This document shows positions 18,308 through 27,856 of a DNA stretch of 64,000 bases, in pieces. A program made the translations under genes and the position numbers. Every line of letters begins with the position of its first letter. Positions within the stretch are counted from its first letter, which is position 1. Origin of the DNA: Mesorhizobium sp. M1B.F.Ca.ET.045.04.1.1 (GTDB taxonomy: Bacteria > Pseudomonadota > Alphaproteobacteria > Rhizobiales > Rhizobiaceae); the NCBI RefSeq assembly GCF_003952465.1, contig NZ_CP034448.1, forward strand, positions 6,983,001 to 7,047,000, given 5' to 3'. The notes beneath the pieces were generated by a model that worked only from the letters and a program-made list of their open reading frames with translations, did not search any database and was not told the origin of the DNA.

Positions 18308-19847
18308 GCGCGGATGTCCGCAGCTTCTTTGGCCGGCCCATCATAATTGGCGGCGGCATTGCCGGATTATTGACCGCGCTTCATCTGGCGCCAGAACCCG
18401 TGCTTGTTTTGTCCAGGACGCCGCTCGGATCAGAAGCATCGAGTGCGTGGGCACAGGGCGGCCTGGCTGCCAGCCTCGGCGATGACGACAACCCAATGCT
18501 GCATCTGGCCGATACGCTCGCCGCTGGCGCCGGGCTCTGCGACGCAGAAATCGCAACCCGCATCCTTCATGCGGCCCCTAGCGCGATTGAGAACCTGTCG
18601 ACCCTTGGGGTCCGCTTCGATCGGACGCCTGAAGGAGCACTGCGCCTTGGATTGGAGGCCGCGCACGGTCGCCGGCGCATCGTTCATGCTGACGGCGACG
18701 GCAGTGGACAGGAGATCATGCGCGCGCTGGTCGAAGCCGTGCGTTCTGCTCCGTCGATTGTGATGGTCGAGGGTGTGGAGGCGCGGCGGCTGGCGGTGGA
18801 GGACAACAAGGTCACGGGCGTTTGGGCAAGCTGTTCGACTAGTCCTGTGTTCCTGGGTACGGGACGGGTCGTCCTCGCGACCGGCGGGATTGGCGGGCTG
18901 TTTCACGACTCGACAAACCCGCTAGGCAGCTCCGGACAGGGGCTGGCACTTGCGGCGCGCGCCGGTGCTGTCCTTGCCGACCTCGAGTTCATCCAGTTCC
19001 ACCCGACCGCGCTTGATGGGCCGGCTCGCCCGATGCCGCTGATCAGCGAAGCGGTTCGCGGTGAAGGCGCAACGATTGTCGACGAAACCGGCCAGCGCTT
19101 CCTCGAATATTTGCAGGACGCGGAACTCGCGCCGCGCGACGTCGTGGCGCGCGCCATCTGGACGCATCTTTCGAACGGCCACCGCGTCTTTCTGGATGGA
19201 CGAGAAAAGCCCGGCCCGACATTCGCGCGGCAGTTTCCGACGATCGCCTCGGCCTGCCGGGGCGCAGGCATCGACCCGGCGCAAGACCTCATTCCGATAC
19301 GGCCGGCCCAGCACTATCACATGGGCGGCGTCGCGGTGGACCGGGACGGACGTACCTCCGTTGCCGGACTGTGGGCTTGCGGCGAAGTCGCCTCGACCGG
19401 ACTGCACGGCGCCAACAGGCTTGCCAGCAACTCGCTGACCGAGGCGATTGTATGCGCGCACTGGGTCGCTGAAAGCGTGGCGGGATCTCCCCTCGGCGTC
19501 AGAACAAGATTGACGGCACGGGAAATCCGGCGCCCGATCCACTCTCCTTGCGCCCTCTCCTCTCACGCAGCCTTGGCGTGAAGCGCAATGGCGAGATGTT
19601 GCGCGAGGCCGTGAGCACATTGCTTCCGCTGGCCAAACGCCACGATGCGGCGTCCGATCCCGCGGTAGTGGGACTGCTGATCGCGGTTGCGGCCTTCCTG
19701 CGCGAAGAAAGCCGCGGCGCTCACCACCGCACGGACTTTCCTTATCGTGCTGACATCGCGCGCCGCTCCAGGCTCACGCTGGAAGAAGCCTTGACGAAAG
19801 CCGAGGAATTCCCATGTTCTCCAACGCTTGAAGACGTCGAGCAATGA
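18304..19847 (+). pseudogene. nadB: L-aspartate oxidase, frameshifted near the C-terminus
   Basis: FAD enzyme making iminoaspartate for NadA. From the ATG at 18304: IIIGGGIAGLLTALHL (FAD), SSAWAQGGLAASLGDDDNP, EFIQFHPTALDG, GLHGANRLASNSLTEA. The frame diverges near 19525: after RTRLTARE it reads about 17 alien residues and stops at 19581. The normal C-terminal helical domain (LRPLLSRSLGVKRNGE, HHRTDFPYR) is in another frame, ending at 19847. A single net base change would restore one protein of about 514 residues. The C-terminal end overlaps nadC by four bases (ATGA), which argues that the longer gene is ancestral. Confidence 0.85.
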
Positions 19848-20698
19848 ACCTCTCGCCGCTTCCCGCAATCATGCTTGAGCCCCTGGTGCGGGCAGCACTT
19901 CTGGAAGATCTCGGCCGGGCGGGTGATCTGACGACCGACGCCATCGTGCCGAAGAACCATCACGCGACGACCGTGCTTTCGGTGCGCCAGGCCGGAACTG
20001 TCGCTGGGCTCGATCTGGCGATGCTCGCCTTCCGGCTCATCGACCAGAACGTCGAATTGACCGTTAAGCGAGCAGACGGCAGCGAAGTCTCGCAAGGAGA
20101 GATCATTGCAACGGTGAGCGGTCCCGCCCGGACCATTCTCACCGCGGAACGGACGGCACTCAATTTTCTGTGCCATCTGAGCGGCATCGCCACGGCGACA
20201 GCATCGATCGTAGATGCGGTCCGCGGGCACGATGCGAAGATCGTCTGCACGCGCAAGACGACGCCCGGATTGCGGGCGCTGGAAAAATACGCCGTGCGCG
20301 CAGGTGGGGGGTCCAATCACCGCTTCGGCCTCGACGACGCCATCCTGATCAAGGACAACCACATCGCCATCGCCGGCGGAATACGCCCGGCGCTCGAGCG
20401 GGCACGAAACAGCGCCGGCCATCTGGTCAAGATCGAAGTCGAGGTCGATACCCTAGCCCAGTTGGAGGAGGTCCTAGGGTTCGCTCCCGACGCCGTCCTG
20501 CTCGACAACATGTCGGTCGACGAATTGCGCCAGGCGGTGGGTATGGTTGCGGGCCGGGCGATCACTGAAGCGTCGGGCAGCATCACCGCCGTGACCGCGC
20601 CCGCCATCGCCGCGACCGGTGTCGATCTGATCTCAATTGGCTGGCTGACCCACAGCGCGCCGATCCTGGATATTGGCCTCGACTATCGGAGCTCATGA
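19844..20698 (+). CDS. nadC: Nicotinate-nucleotide pyrophosphorylase (carboxylating)
   Basis: A complete 284-residue quinolinate phosphoribosyltransferase, which converts quinolinate and PRPP to nicotinate mononucleotide. Typical segments are LLEDLGRAGDLTTDAI, TALNFLCHLSGIATAT, KIVCTRKTTPGLRALEKYAV, GGGSNHRFGLDDAILIKDNH and IEVEVDTLAQLEEVL. It is the third gene of nadABC, coupled by ATGA to the nadB end. About 100 bp separate it from bioB. Confidence 0.95.
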   Translation: MNLSPLPAIMLEPLVRAALLEDLGRAGDLTTDAIVPKNHHATTVLSVRQAGTVAGLDLAMLAFRLIDQNVELTVKRADGSEVSQGEIIATVSGPARTILTAERTALNFLCHLSGIATATASIVDAVRGHDAKIVCTRKTTPGLRALEKYAVRAGGGSNHRFGLDDAILIKDNHIAIAGGIRPALERARNSAGHLVKIEVEVDTLAQLEEVLGFAPDAVLLDNMSVDELRQAVGMVAGRAITEASGSITAVTAPAIAATGVDLISIGWLTHSAPILDIGLDYRSS

Positions 20699-20801
20699 TC
20701 GCACGACGAACGGACGGCAGCGGGCTGATAGAGTTTCCGATCCCTGTCAATCGGCCAGGAAAGAAGCCGTAAAGGCCGGAACCCCCAAGGAACAGGAAGA
20801 G

Positions 20802-21799
20802 ATGCACGCATCGAACTCGACGAAGACAATGCCACAGGCGCAATCCAATGATTGTGGGATGTGGACCCTAGAAAAGGCGCAGGCGCTGCACGACGCACCT
20901 TCAACAATCTTCTGTTCCTGGCGCAAACCGTTCACCGCCAGAATTTCGATCCCAACAAGGTCCAGCTGAGCCGGCTTCTTAGCATCAAAACAGGTGGATG
21001 CCCGGAGGATTGCGGCTATTGCAGCCAGTCGGCGCATCACGAAAGCGGGTTGAAGGCGTCGAAGCTGATGGAGGTCCGGCGCGTCATCGCCGAGGCGACC
21101 AAGGCGCGCGATGCCGGCGCCACGCGCTATTGCATGGGCGCCGCCTGGCGAAACCCCAAGGCGCGCGACATGGATGCGGTGGTGGCGATGGTCGAGGGCG
21201 TCAAGGCGCTGGGCATGGAGACCTGCATGACGCTCGGCATGCTCGATCTTGAGCAGACCGCTCGTCTGAAGCAGGCGGGCCTCGACTACTACAACCACAA
21301 CATCGATACGTCGGACCGCTACTACAGCGAGATCATCAGCACGCGCACCTTTGCCGACCGGCTGGATACGCTCGCCAATGTCCGCGGCAGCGGCATCAAG
21401 GTCTGCTGCGGCGGCATTGTCGGCATGGGCGAAGAGCCGGTGGACCGGATTGACATGCTGGTCACGCTGGCCAATCTGCCGGAACATCCGGAAAGCGTCC
21501 CGATCAACATGCTTATCCCGATCGCCGGCACCCCGCTGGCGGAAGCCAAGCCCATCGAGCCGATCGAATTTGTGCGCGTGATCGCCCTGGCGCGCATCAT
21601 GATGCCGAAATCGCATGTTCGTCTTTCCGCCGGTCGCACCGCCATGACCGACGAGATGCAGGCGCTGTGCTTCTTTGCCGGCGCTAACTCGATCTTCGTC
21701 GGCGACACGCTGCTGACGGCGGACAATCCCGGCGAGGACAAGGATACTCTGCTATTCCAGCGTCTCGGCATCGAACCGATGGAAATCGGCACGCAATGA
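20802..21799 (+). pseudogene. bioB: Biotin synthase, frameshifted near the N-terminus
   Basis: Radical SAM enzyme inserting sulfur into dethiobiotin. The start at 20802 (RBS AGGAAGAG) reads MHASNSTKTMPQAQSND and WTLEKAQALHDAP, then loses frame near 20903. The continuation FNNLLFLAQTVHRQNFDPNK is in the next frame and runs intact to 21799, including the cluster motif TGGCPEDCGYCSQSAHH and CMGAAWRNPK. One base is missing relative to the expected join. A TTG at 20852 could start the second frame, giving an odd N-terminus (MWDVDPRKGAGAARRT) but keeping every catalytic residue. So activity is not excluded. Confidence 0.88.
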
Positions 21800-22935
21800 A
21801 CGAGGCACTTCTTGCCCGGTATGACGCATCCTTGCGTGGACTGGCGCGCAAGGATCGCCTGCGGACGCTTGCGCCGCGCGCCGGGCTCGACTTCTCGTCG
21901 AACGACTATCTCGGACTTGCCGCCTCCAAAAGACTTGGCGATGCGGTTGCGGCTGCGATTGCGCGGGGCACGCCGGTTGGCGCCACCGGGTCGCGGCTGT
22001 TGCGCGGCAATGCACCGGAACACGAGGCACTGGAGGCGGACGCCGCGGCATTCTTCGGCGCCGAACGCGCACTGTTCTTTGGCAGCGGCTACATCGCCAA
22101 CTTCGCTCTCCTGACCGCGCTGCCGCAGAAGGGCGACCTGCTGGTTCTCGACGAACTCGCCCATGCCAGCATGCATGAGGGCGCACAGGCCGGACGCGCC
22201 CAGTTTGTAGTGGCTAAGCACAACGACGTCGATGCCGTCGATGAGGCAATCACGCGCTGGCGCGCCGAGGGCGGCATGGGACGCGTCTGGATCGGGGTCG
22301 AAAGCCTCTACAGCATGGATGGCGACCGCGCGCCGATGGAGAGCCTCGTCGCGCTTGCCGATCGGCACGAGGCATTCCTCGTCGTCGACGAAGCGCATGC
22401 CACCGGCGTCTGGGGACCGGACGGCCGGGGACTGGCCGCCGCCTTCGAGGGCCGCGACAACATCATTGCGCTCCATACTTGCGGCAAGGCGCTCGGCGCA
22501 TCCGGCGCACTCGTCGCCGGGCCGAGGACGCTGTGCGATTATCTCGTCAACCGTTGCCGGCCACTCATCTACGCCACCGCGCCATCGCCGCTGATGGCAG
22601 TCGCGGCGTGCGAAGCGCTCGCCATGCTGTCCGACGAGCCGCTGCGCCGCGTTCAGCTGCGTGAACGCGTCGCCTTCGCGGGCCGCCAACTGGCCGAGCG
22701 CTGCGGCGTGATGCCGAGCGGCTCGCAGATCCAGCCCTTTGTCATCGGCGACGTCAGGCGCACCATGGCGGTGGCGGCGGCACTGCAGGCACGCGGCTAC
22801 GACATACGCGGCATTCGTCCGCCGACCGTGCCGGAGGGCACGTCGCGCCTGCGCATTTCGCTGACGCTCAACGTAGCCGAAGCTGACATTTCCGCCATGG
22901 TCGAGGCGCTCGTTGAGGTGTTGGCCCAAACATGA
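21796..22935 (+). CDS. bioF: 8-amino-7-oxononanoate synthase
   Basis: A 379-residue PLP-dependent alpha-oxoamine synthase that joins pimeloyl-thioester and alanine. Motifs: LDFSSNDYLGLAASKRL, GATGSRLLRGNAPEHEALE, VVDEAHATGVWGPDG and the PLP lysine in HTCGKALGASGALVAG. It overlaps bioB by four bases (ATGA) and bioD by four bases, so the whole bio operon is tightly coupled. Confidence 0.95.
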   Translation: MNEALLARYDASLRGLARKDRLRTLAPRAGLDFSSNDYLGLAASKRLGDAVAAAIARGTPVGATGSRLLRGNAPEHEALEADAAAFFGAERALFFGSGYIANFALLTALPQKGDLLVLDELAHASMHEGAQAGRAQFVVAKHNDVDAVDEAITRWRAEGGMGRVWIGVESLYSMDGDRAPMESLVALADRHEAFLVVDEAHATGVWGPDGRGLAAAFEGRDNIIALHTCGKALGASGALVAGPRTLCDYLVNRCRPLIYATAPSPLMAVAACEALAMLSDEPLRRVQLRERVAFAGRQLAERCGVMPSGSQIQPFVIGDVRRTMAVAAALQARGYDIRGIRPPTVPEGTSRLRISLTLNVAEADISAMVEALVEVLAQT

Positions 22936-23582
22936 CCGGAGGCGACATGACCCAACGCATCGTCATCACCGGAACAGACACCGGAATCGGCAAGACCGTG
23001 TTTTCGGCTGGGCTCGCCGGCCTGCTCGACGGCTTCTACTGGAAACCGGTGCAATCAGGTCTCGACAACGAGACTGACAGCGAGGTGGTTGCGCGGCTTG
23101 CCGGCCTGCCGCCAGGGCGCGTGCTGCCGGAGGTCTACCGCTTGAGCAAGCCCCTGTCGCCGCATCGTTCAGCTGAGATCGACGGCGTCTCGATCGAGGC
23201 TGCCGATCTTTCATTTCCGGTCCTGCCGGCGCCGCTCGTGATCGAGGGTGCGGGCGGCCTGATGGTGCCGCTCAACCGGCGCACAAGGTTCATCGACATC
23301 TTCGCTGAGTGGCGGCTGCCGGTCATTTTGTGTGCCCGCACCACGCTCGGCACAATCAACCACACGCTGCTGTCGATCGAGGCCCTTCGGGCGCGCTCCA
23401 TCCCGCTGGCCGGCATCGCTTTCATCGGCGATGAGATGGCCGACACGCAACGGACAATCGTGGAAATGGGCGGTGTACCGCAGCTCGGCAGGCTGCCGTA
23501 TCTCGACCCGCTGACGGACAAAACGCTGCGAGACGCAATGATTGCCGGCTTCGCCTTCGCCTCGTGCACGGGAGATCACTGA
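22932..23582 (+). CDS. bioD: Dethiobiotin synthetase
   Basis: ATP-dependent carboxylase closing the ureido ring of dethiobiotin. P-loop TGTDTGIGKTVFSAGLAG is near the N-terminus, followed by FYWKPVQSGL and LVIEGAGGLMVPL. The four-base overlap with bioF favours the ATG at 22932; MTQRIVITG at 22947 is equally family-like. The stop overlaps the bioA start as TGATG. Confidence 0.93.
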   Translation: MTGGDMTQRIVITGTDTGIGKTVFSAGLAGLLDGFYWKPVQSGLDNETDSEVVARLAGLPPGRVLPEVYRLSKPLSPHRSAEIDGVSIEAADLSFPVLPAPLVIEGAGGLMVPLNRRTRFIDIFAEWRLPVILCARTTLGTINHTLLSIEALRARSIPLAGIAFIGDEMADTQRTIVEMGGVPQLGRLPYLDPLTDKTLRDAMIAGFAFASCTGDH

Positions 23583-24847
23583 TGTCGCAGTCCCGTGTGT
23601 GGCATCCCTTCACCCAGCACGCGCTAGAGCCGGTGATCCCTGAAATCGTCCTGACGGAGGGCGCCTATCTCCACAAGGCTGGCGGCACGCGCATCCTGGA
23701 CGCGATTTCCTCCTGGTGGGTCGTCACGCATGGTCACCGCCATCCCCGCATCATGAAGGCCATCGAGGCGACCGCGGCGAGCCTCGACCAGATCATCTTC
23801 GCCGGCTTCACGCACAAGCCGGCCGAGCGCCTGGCCGAGGCGCTGGTCGGTCTCGCTCCTTCCGGCCTCGACCGGGTGTTCTATTCCGACAGCGGCTCGA
23901 CCTCCGTCGAAGTCGCGTTGAAGATAGCGCTCGGCTATTTCGGCAACATAGGCGGGCCGCGCTCGCGGATCGTCGCCATGGAGCACAGCTATCATGGCGA
24001 CACGATCGGCACGATGAGCGTCGGCGCCCGCGGCGTGTTCAACGCTGCCTACGAGCCGCTGCTGTTCGAGGTCGATACCATTCCCTTTCCGGCCGCGGGC
24101 CGCGAGCAGGAGACGCTGGATCGGTTCGAGGCCGTCAGCCGCGACCGACGCGCCGCCGCCCTGATCGTCGAGCCGCTCGTTCTTGGCGCCGGCGGCATGC
24201 TGATGTATGCGGCCTGGGTTCTGACCGAATTGAAGAAGATTGCCGAAGCCTCCGGCACGCTCGTGATCGCCGACGAAGTCATGACCGGCTGGGGGCGAAC
24301 CGGAACCATGTTCGCCTGCGAGCAGGCATCCGTCTCGCCGGACATCCTGTGCACGTCGAAGGGCCTGACCGGCGGCGTGATCCCGCTGGCGGCTACGCTC
24401 GCCACCGATGCCATCTTCCAGGCCCACTATTCCGAAGACCGGAAGAAGACCTTCTTTCATTCGAGTTCCTACACTGCCAATCCGATTGCTTGCGCGGCAG
24501 CACTCGCCAATGTCGAGATCTGGCGTGACGAGCCCGTGGCCGAGCGGGTCGCGGCCTTGAGCGCGATGCAGGCCGCCGGACTTCGGCGCTTTCGCGACAA
24601 TCCGTTCTTCACCGACAGCCGGACGACCGGCACGATCGCGGCGCTCGATTTGCGCGCCGGCTCTGCGGGCTATCTGGCCGAGATCGGGCCGAAGCTGCGC
24701 GCCTTTTTCCTCGAGCGCGGCCTGCTTGTTCGTCCGCTCGGCAATGTCCTCTACCTTCTCCCGCCCTATTGCATCACCGGCGACGAGTTGGACGGACTCT
24801 ATGACGCGATCGAAGAAGCCGGCGAACGCTTCGGTTCGAGGCCATGA
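23582..24847 (+). CDS. bioA: Adenosylmethionine-8-amino-7-oxononanoate aminotransferase
   Basis: About 421 residues of a class III PLP aminotransferase that makes DAPA from KAPA using SAM as amino donor. Motifs: VWHPFTQHALEPVIPEI at the start, AISSWWVVTHGHRHPRI, VIADEVMTGWGRTGTMFACE and the PLP lysine in ILCTSKGLTGGVIPLAAT. The overlapping WHPFT substrate motif separates BioA from other class III transaminases. Start chosen at the TGATG overlap with bioD. Ends ATGA into bioZ. Confidence 0.95.
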   Translation: MSQSRVWHPFTQHALEPVIPEIVLTEGAYLHKAGGTRILDAISSWWVVTHGHRHPRIMKAIEATAASLDQIIFAGFTHKPAERLAEALVGLAPSGLDRVFYSDSGSTSVEVALKIALGYFGNIGGPRSRIVAMEHSYHGDTIGTMSVGARGVFNAAYEPLLFEVDTIPFPAAGREQETLDRFEAVSRDRRAAALIVEPLVLGAGGMLMYAAWVLTELKKIAEASGTLVIADEVMTGWGRTGTMFACEQASVSPDILCTSKGLTGGVIPLAATLATDAIFQAHYSEDRKKTFFHSSSYTANPIACAAALANVEIWRDEPVAERVAALSAMQAAGLRRFRDNPFFTDSRTTGTIAALDLRAGSAGYLAEIGPKLRAFFLERGLLVRPLGNVLYLLPPYCITGDELDGLYDAIEEAGERFGSRP

Positions 24848-25827
24848 GCCGATCGTCGCGCCTTCTCGGGTTTGGTCATCATGTGCCGGCGCGCAGGGTC
24901 GAGAACCCGGAAATCGAAAACCGTCTCGGGCTCGAACTTGGCTGGATCGAGCGGCGCACCGGAATTCGCTCGCGATTCTGGGCAACGGACGAAGACACGT
25001 TGTCTGGCCTGGCCGCCCGTGCCGGCGACATGGCGCTGGCGAATGCCGGCATTGACCGCAGCGACATTGGTCTGCTGTTGCTCGCCACCTCGACGCCCGA
25101 CCATCTCCTACCGCCCAGTGCGCCGCTGGTCGCACACCGGCTCGGGCTCGGCCAAGCCGGCGCGGTCGATCTGACCGGCGCCTGCGCCGGCTTCATCTAT
25201 GCGCTGATGTTCGCGGATGGCTTCACCCGCCTGCACGGCAAAGCGGCCCTGGTCATCGCCGCCAACATCCTCAGCCGCCGCATCAATCCGGCCGAGCGCG
25301 CCAGCGCCGTACTGTTTGCCGATGCCGCCGGCGCCCTGGTGATTGGTCCGTGCGAGGGTCCGGATCGGGGCATTCTCGGTGCGTCGGTGGATTCGGACGG
25401 CTCGCGCTACCGGCTGATCCAGATCCCGGCGGGCGGAAGCAACATCCCATTCCAAAGTGGCCTGGATCTCGGGCAAACCCGAATGACGATGACCGACGGC
25501 CGGGAAGTCTTCGCCAAGGCTGTCGAGATGATGACCGATTGCTCGACAAGCGCGCTCGCCGCTGCCGGAGTACGCCCACAGGATGTCGACAGGTTCGTAC
25601 CGCATCAGGCCAATGCCCGCATTTTCGATGCGGTCGGGAGGAACCTTGGCATTGCCGATCAAGCAATCGTCAAGACGATTGCCGAATACGGCAATTCTTC
25701 CGCCGCGACGATCCCGCTCTCCCTGTCACTGGCCCATCGGACTGAGCCGTTTCGACCGGGCGAGAAAATCCTTCTGGCGGCAGCGGGTGCTGGTCTCAGC
25801 GGCGGCGCACTCGTCGTCGTAGTTTAG
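24844..25827 (+). CDS. bioZ: BioZ, KAS III-like pimeloyl-precursor synthase
   Basis: A 327-residue FabH-like condensing enzyme. The triad is visible: Cys in VDLTGACAGFIYALMFADG, His in DRFVPHQANARIF, Asn in IAEYGNSSAATIPLSLSL. BioZ of Mesorhizobium and Agrobacterium replaces BioC/BioH by condensing a glutaryl thioester (from lysine breakdown) with malonyl-ACP on the way to pimeloyl-ACP (family knowledge). Placement directly after bioA, with ATGA overlap, supports BioZ over housekeeping FabH. Confidence 0.93.
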   Translation: MSRSSRLLGFGHHVPARRVENPEIENRLGLELGWIERRTGIRSRFWATDEDTLSGLAARAGDMALANAGIDRSDIGLLLLATSTPDHLLPPSAPLVAHRLGLGQAGAVDLTGACAGFIYALMFADGFTRLHGKAALVIAANILSRRINPAERASAVLFADAAGALVIGPCEGPDRGILGASVDSDGSRYRLIQIPAGGSNIPFQSGLDLGQTRMTMTDGREVFAKAVEMMTDCSTSALAAAGVRPQDVDRFVPHQANARIFDAVGRNLGIADQAIVKTIAEYGNSSAATIPLSLSLAHRTEPFRPGEKILLAAAGAGLSGGALVVVV

Positions 25828-25895
25828 CCGCATAACTGGCTGCTCCGAGAGCGGCAGGACCACCAGTCATTCATGATGGATAGGACAACAGACCA

Positions 25896-26348
25896 ATGCG
25901 AAAAATAGTAGCCGGCAAGCTGCACGGCATCTACGTCACCGAAGCGAACCTCAACTGCCACGGGTCGATAACGCTCGACCCTGACCACTGCGAAGAAGCA
26001 GGCATCCTGCCCATGGAATTCGTGGACATATGGAACAAGAATTCCGGTGCGCGGATTTCGACCTATGTCATCCTCGGCGAACGCGGCTCACGCTGCTGCA
26101 TCCTCAACGGCGCGGCGGCCCGCACCTGCCAGCCCGACGACCAGATCATTGTCTGCAACTCGATCTACCTGGACGAAGCGCATATCGCCTCGCTGAAGCC
26201 GCGGATCGTTACGTTCGACCAGGATAACCATATACTCGACCGCCTGAGCTACTCCGTCGACCTTGACGCAGATGGCCGCTACACCTTCTCGATTCTTGAC
26301 GAGGCGAACGAGGTTCTGTCCATTCCTGCCCTGGTCTCCGGGGCGTGA
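25896..26348 (+). CDS. panD: Aspartate 1-decarboxylase (pyruvoyl)
   Basis: Makes beta-alanine for pantothenate. MRKIVAGKLHGIYVTEANLN is followed by CHGSITLDPDHCEEAGILP; the Gly-Ser pair is the self-cleavage site that yields the pyruvoyl group. RISTYVILGERGSRCCILNG and NGAAARTCQPDD are family-typical. At 150 residues it is longer than E. coli PanD (126), with an acidic C-terminal extension. The residue two before the Gly-Ser pair is Cys where Tyr is usual. Sits 68 bp after bioZ, so co-transcription is likely. Confidence 0.92.
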   Translation: MRKIVAGKLHGIYVTEANLNCHGSITLDPDHCEEAGILPMEFVDIWNKNSGARISTYVILGERGSRCCILNGAAARTCQPDDQIIVCNSIYLDEAHIASLKPRIVTFDQDNHILDRLSYSVDLDADGRYTFSILDEANEVLSIPALVSGA

Positions 26349-26544
26349 CACCCGCCGAGACTCTCCGCCCCTCGTAACTCGTACAGCGCTGAAGAGTGGA
26401 CCTAAGCTTCAGGATCAATGAAGCTTCGAGGAGAGGCCCGCCGCGTCTTTAGCCACAGCGGGCTTTCGTGAGATCGCACGCAATGTCGGCATCTCCACGG
26501 TTGAGCCAACAGCCACGCGGCTCGACTCCCTGTCTGAAGTCACT

Positions 26545-26670
26545 TGCGGTGGCGGCTTGCAAATTCATGCTGTTTTTCGAGCGCCGCGGCCAGGTCCTTG
26601 ACGACCTGGGTTTTCGTGATCTTGGCCGCCGTGTCATTAGCCGCAAGCAGCATTGTAAGTGGCCTTTCGC
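26545..26670 (-). pseudogene. Possible HU-type DNA-binding protein remnant
   Basis: The minus strand encodes AANDTAAKITKTQVVKDLAA and ALEKQHE, resembling the N-terminus of HU-family proteins found in mesorhizobia, then breaks off. No DNA-binding arm follows. Upstream codons (GRRWMAGAPFALAEKHIGER) are unrelated. Low confidence; a profile search would settle it. Confidence 0.35.
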
Positions 26671-27856
26671 CGATGTGTTTTTCCGCCAGCGCAAAAGGCG
26701 CGCCAGCCATCCAACGTCTCCCCCAGACATCAGTGTTCGTCAATTGGTGGCCTGCTAGCAAGGCCGAGCCTGGCGCGTTAGCCATCGGCGAAATTCTCGG
26801 CGGGACACTGTATCTTGAACCGATGAACTGTCAGTTTGCCGTCCTCCACAATATGAACGACCCATCCCCACCGCAACGCTTGACGCGCACGTCGTTTGGT
26901 TCGCCAGCCACCATCGCTGCCCCTCATTTTCGTCGCCCTGGACCGAGACTGGAAGTCGCTCCATGCACGGCGAAAAACACGGGACCTTACGTTACGTCAA
27001 GCAGAGATTTTCTGATGGCTGATGGTTTGTCGATTTGACCACGGCGACAATTTAGGCCCCGAACGTCCGGGCGCGCGGTATCTTGCGCTCGGATCGATTT
27101 AGATGCCCAAATTTTGCATTTTAATACAGCCTTAATTATCCGCATCTAATGTGAGTGGGAACGCGTATTCAGTTCGAGTAACTCTGCAAAAAAGCCCGCC
27201 GCTCTCGCCCGCAAGAGTGGCGGGTTTTTCGGTTGGGAACACTGGTGCGGTCGGTGCGGATGCTGCCTCAGCACAAGCGCCGTGGGCGTCTTTCTTCCCT
27301 CCCCCTTTCCACCAATGTCACGATGCTACTTTTCGCGGCGAAGCGCTGGTCGAGGAGGAAGCTGAACGCGCCAACCGAAGTCCCCGGCTCTCTGATGCTG
27401 GGCACCGGGCCGTCCCCCTAAGCACGCGCTTTGGCGCCGCGGGGGTGCTCGGGCAATCGTTTCGGTCTCGACGAGATCGTTGCAGAAGAACAGGAGAACG
27501 CCTGCCCCACCTGCCAGTTCGATTCTGCTGCTTTACATGCGGCTAGTCTGTTCGCAGCCATCGGTGAGCGTGCCGGACCGGACTTCTCCGAATGATCGAT
27601 TCCAATCTTCGGGATAGAAGAGATCAAGGACAGGCTTGGCTGCGTTTCAGGTCAGGATCGCTCGCTCATGCTACATCGAGCATGGATGTGCCCAACTGCG
27701 GTCGGATCAGAACGCGCAAGACGGGATGAGTCCCTATTGACCACAGTGCAGGACGAGCATCGCAATAGTCTTGACGGGGCTTTATTGCTTTCAGCGGTAA
27801 CCGCCACTATGTAGCGACACTTCGCCGACTGTCTTTCAAGCCACCCGGAGAGTTTC
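26671..27856. other. Gene-poor stretch with debris
   Basis: No intact gene supported. A frame near 27458-27594 (plus) reads NRFGLDEIVAEEQENACPTC then QFDSAALHAASLFAAIGERA before a stop, which looks like a real protein C-terminus of unknown family. An orphan terminator is at 27195. Immediately after panD, AAGCTTCA and TGAAGCTT (26404 and 26419) form a perfect 8-bp inverted repeat without a T-run. Confidence 0.4.
27195..27229 (+). terminator. Rho-independent terminator (orphan)
   Basis: CCCGCCGCTCT (27195) pairs with AGAGTGGCGGG (27214) around an 8-base loop and is followed by TTTTT; an A-run precedes it, so it may work both ways. No gene ends directly upstream. An AT-rich stretch at 27100-27145 could hold a promoter for a short RNA of about 80-100 nt ending here (speculative). 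Confidence 0.6.

Noticed and set aside
21322..22929. Long minus-strand frame across bioB and bioF
   Set aside because: Antisense shadow of well-identified bio genes.
26404..26426. AAGCTTCA/TGAAGCTT inverted repeat after panD as a terminator
   Set aside because: The stem is short and AT-containing and no T-run follows; kept only as a note.
27151..27165. GAGTGGGAA resembling the guaA 3' end (possible second att site)
   Set aside because: Only nine bases match and no integrase signs surround it; chance match is likely.
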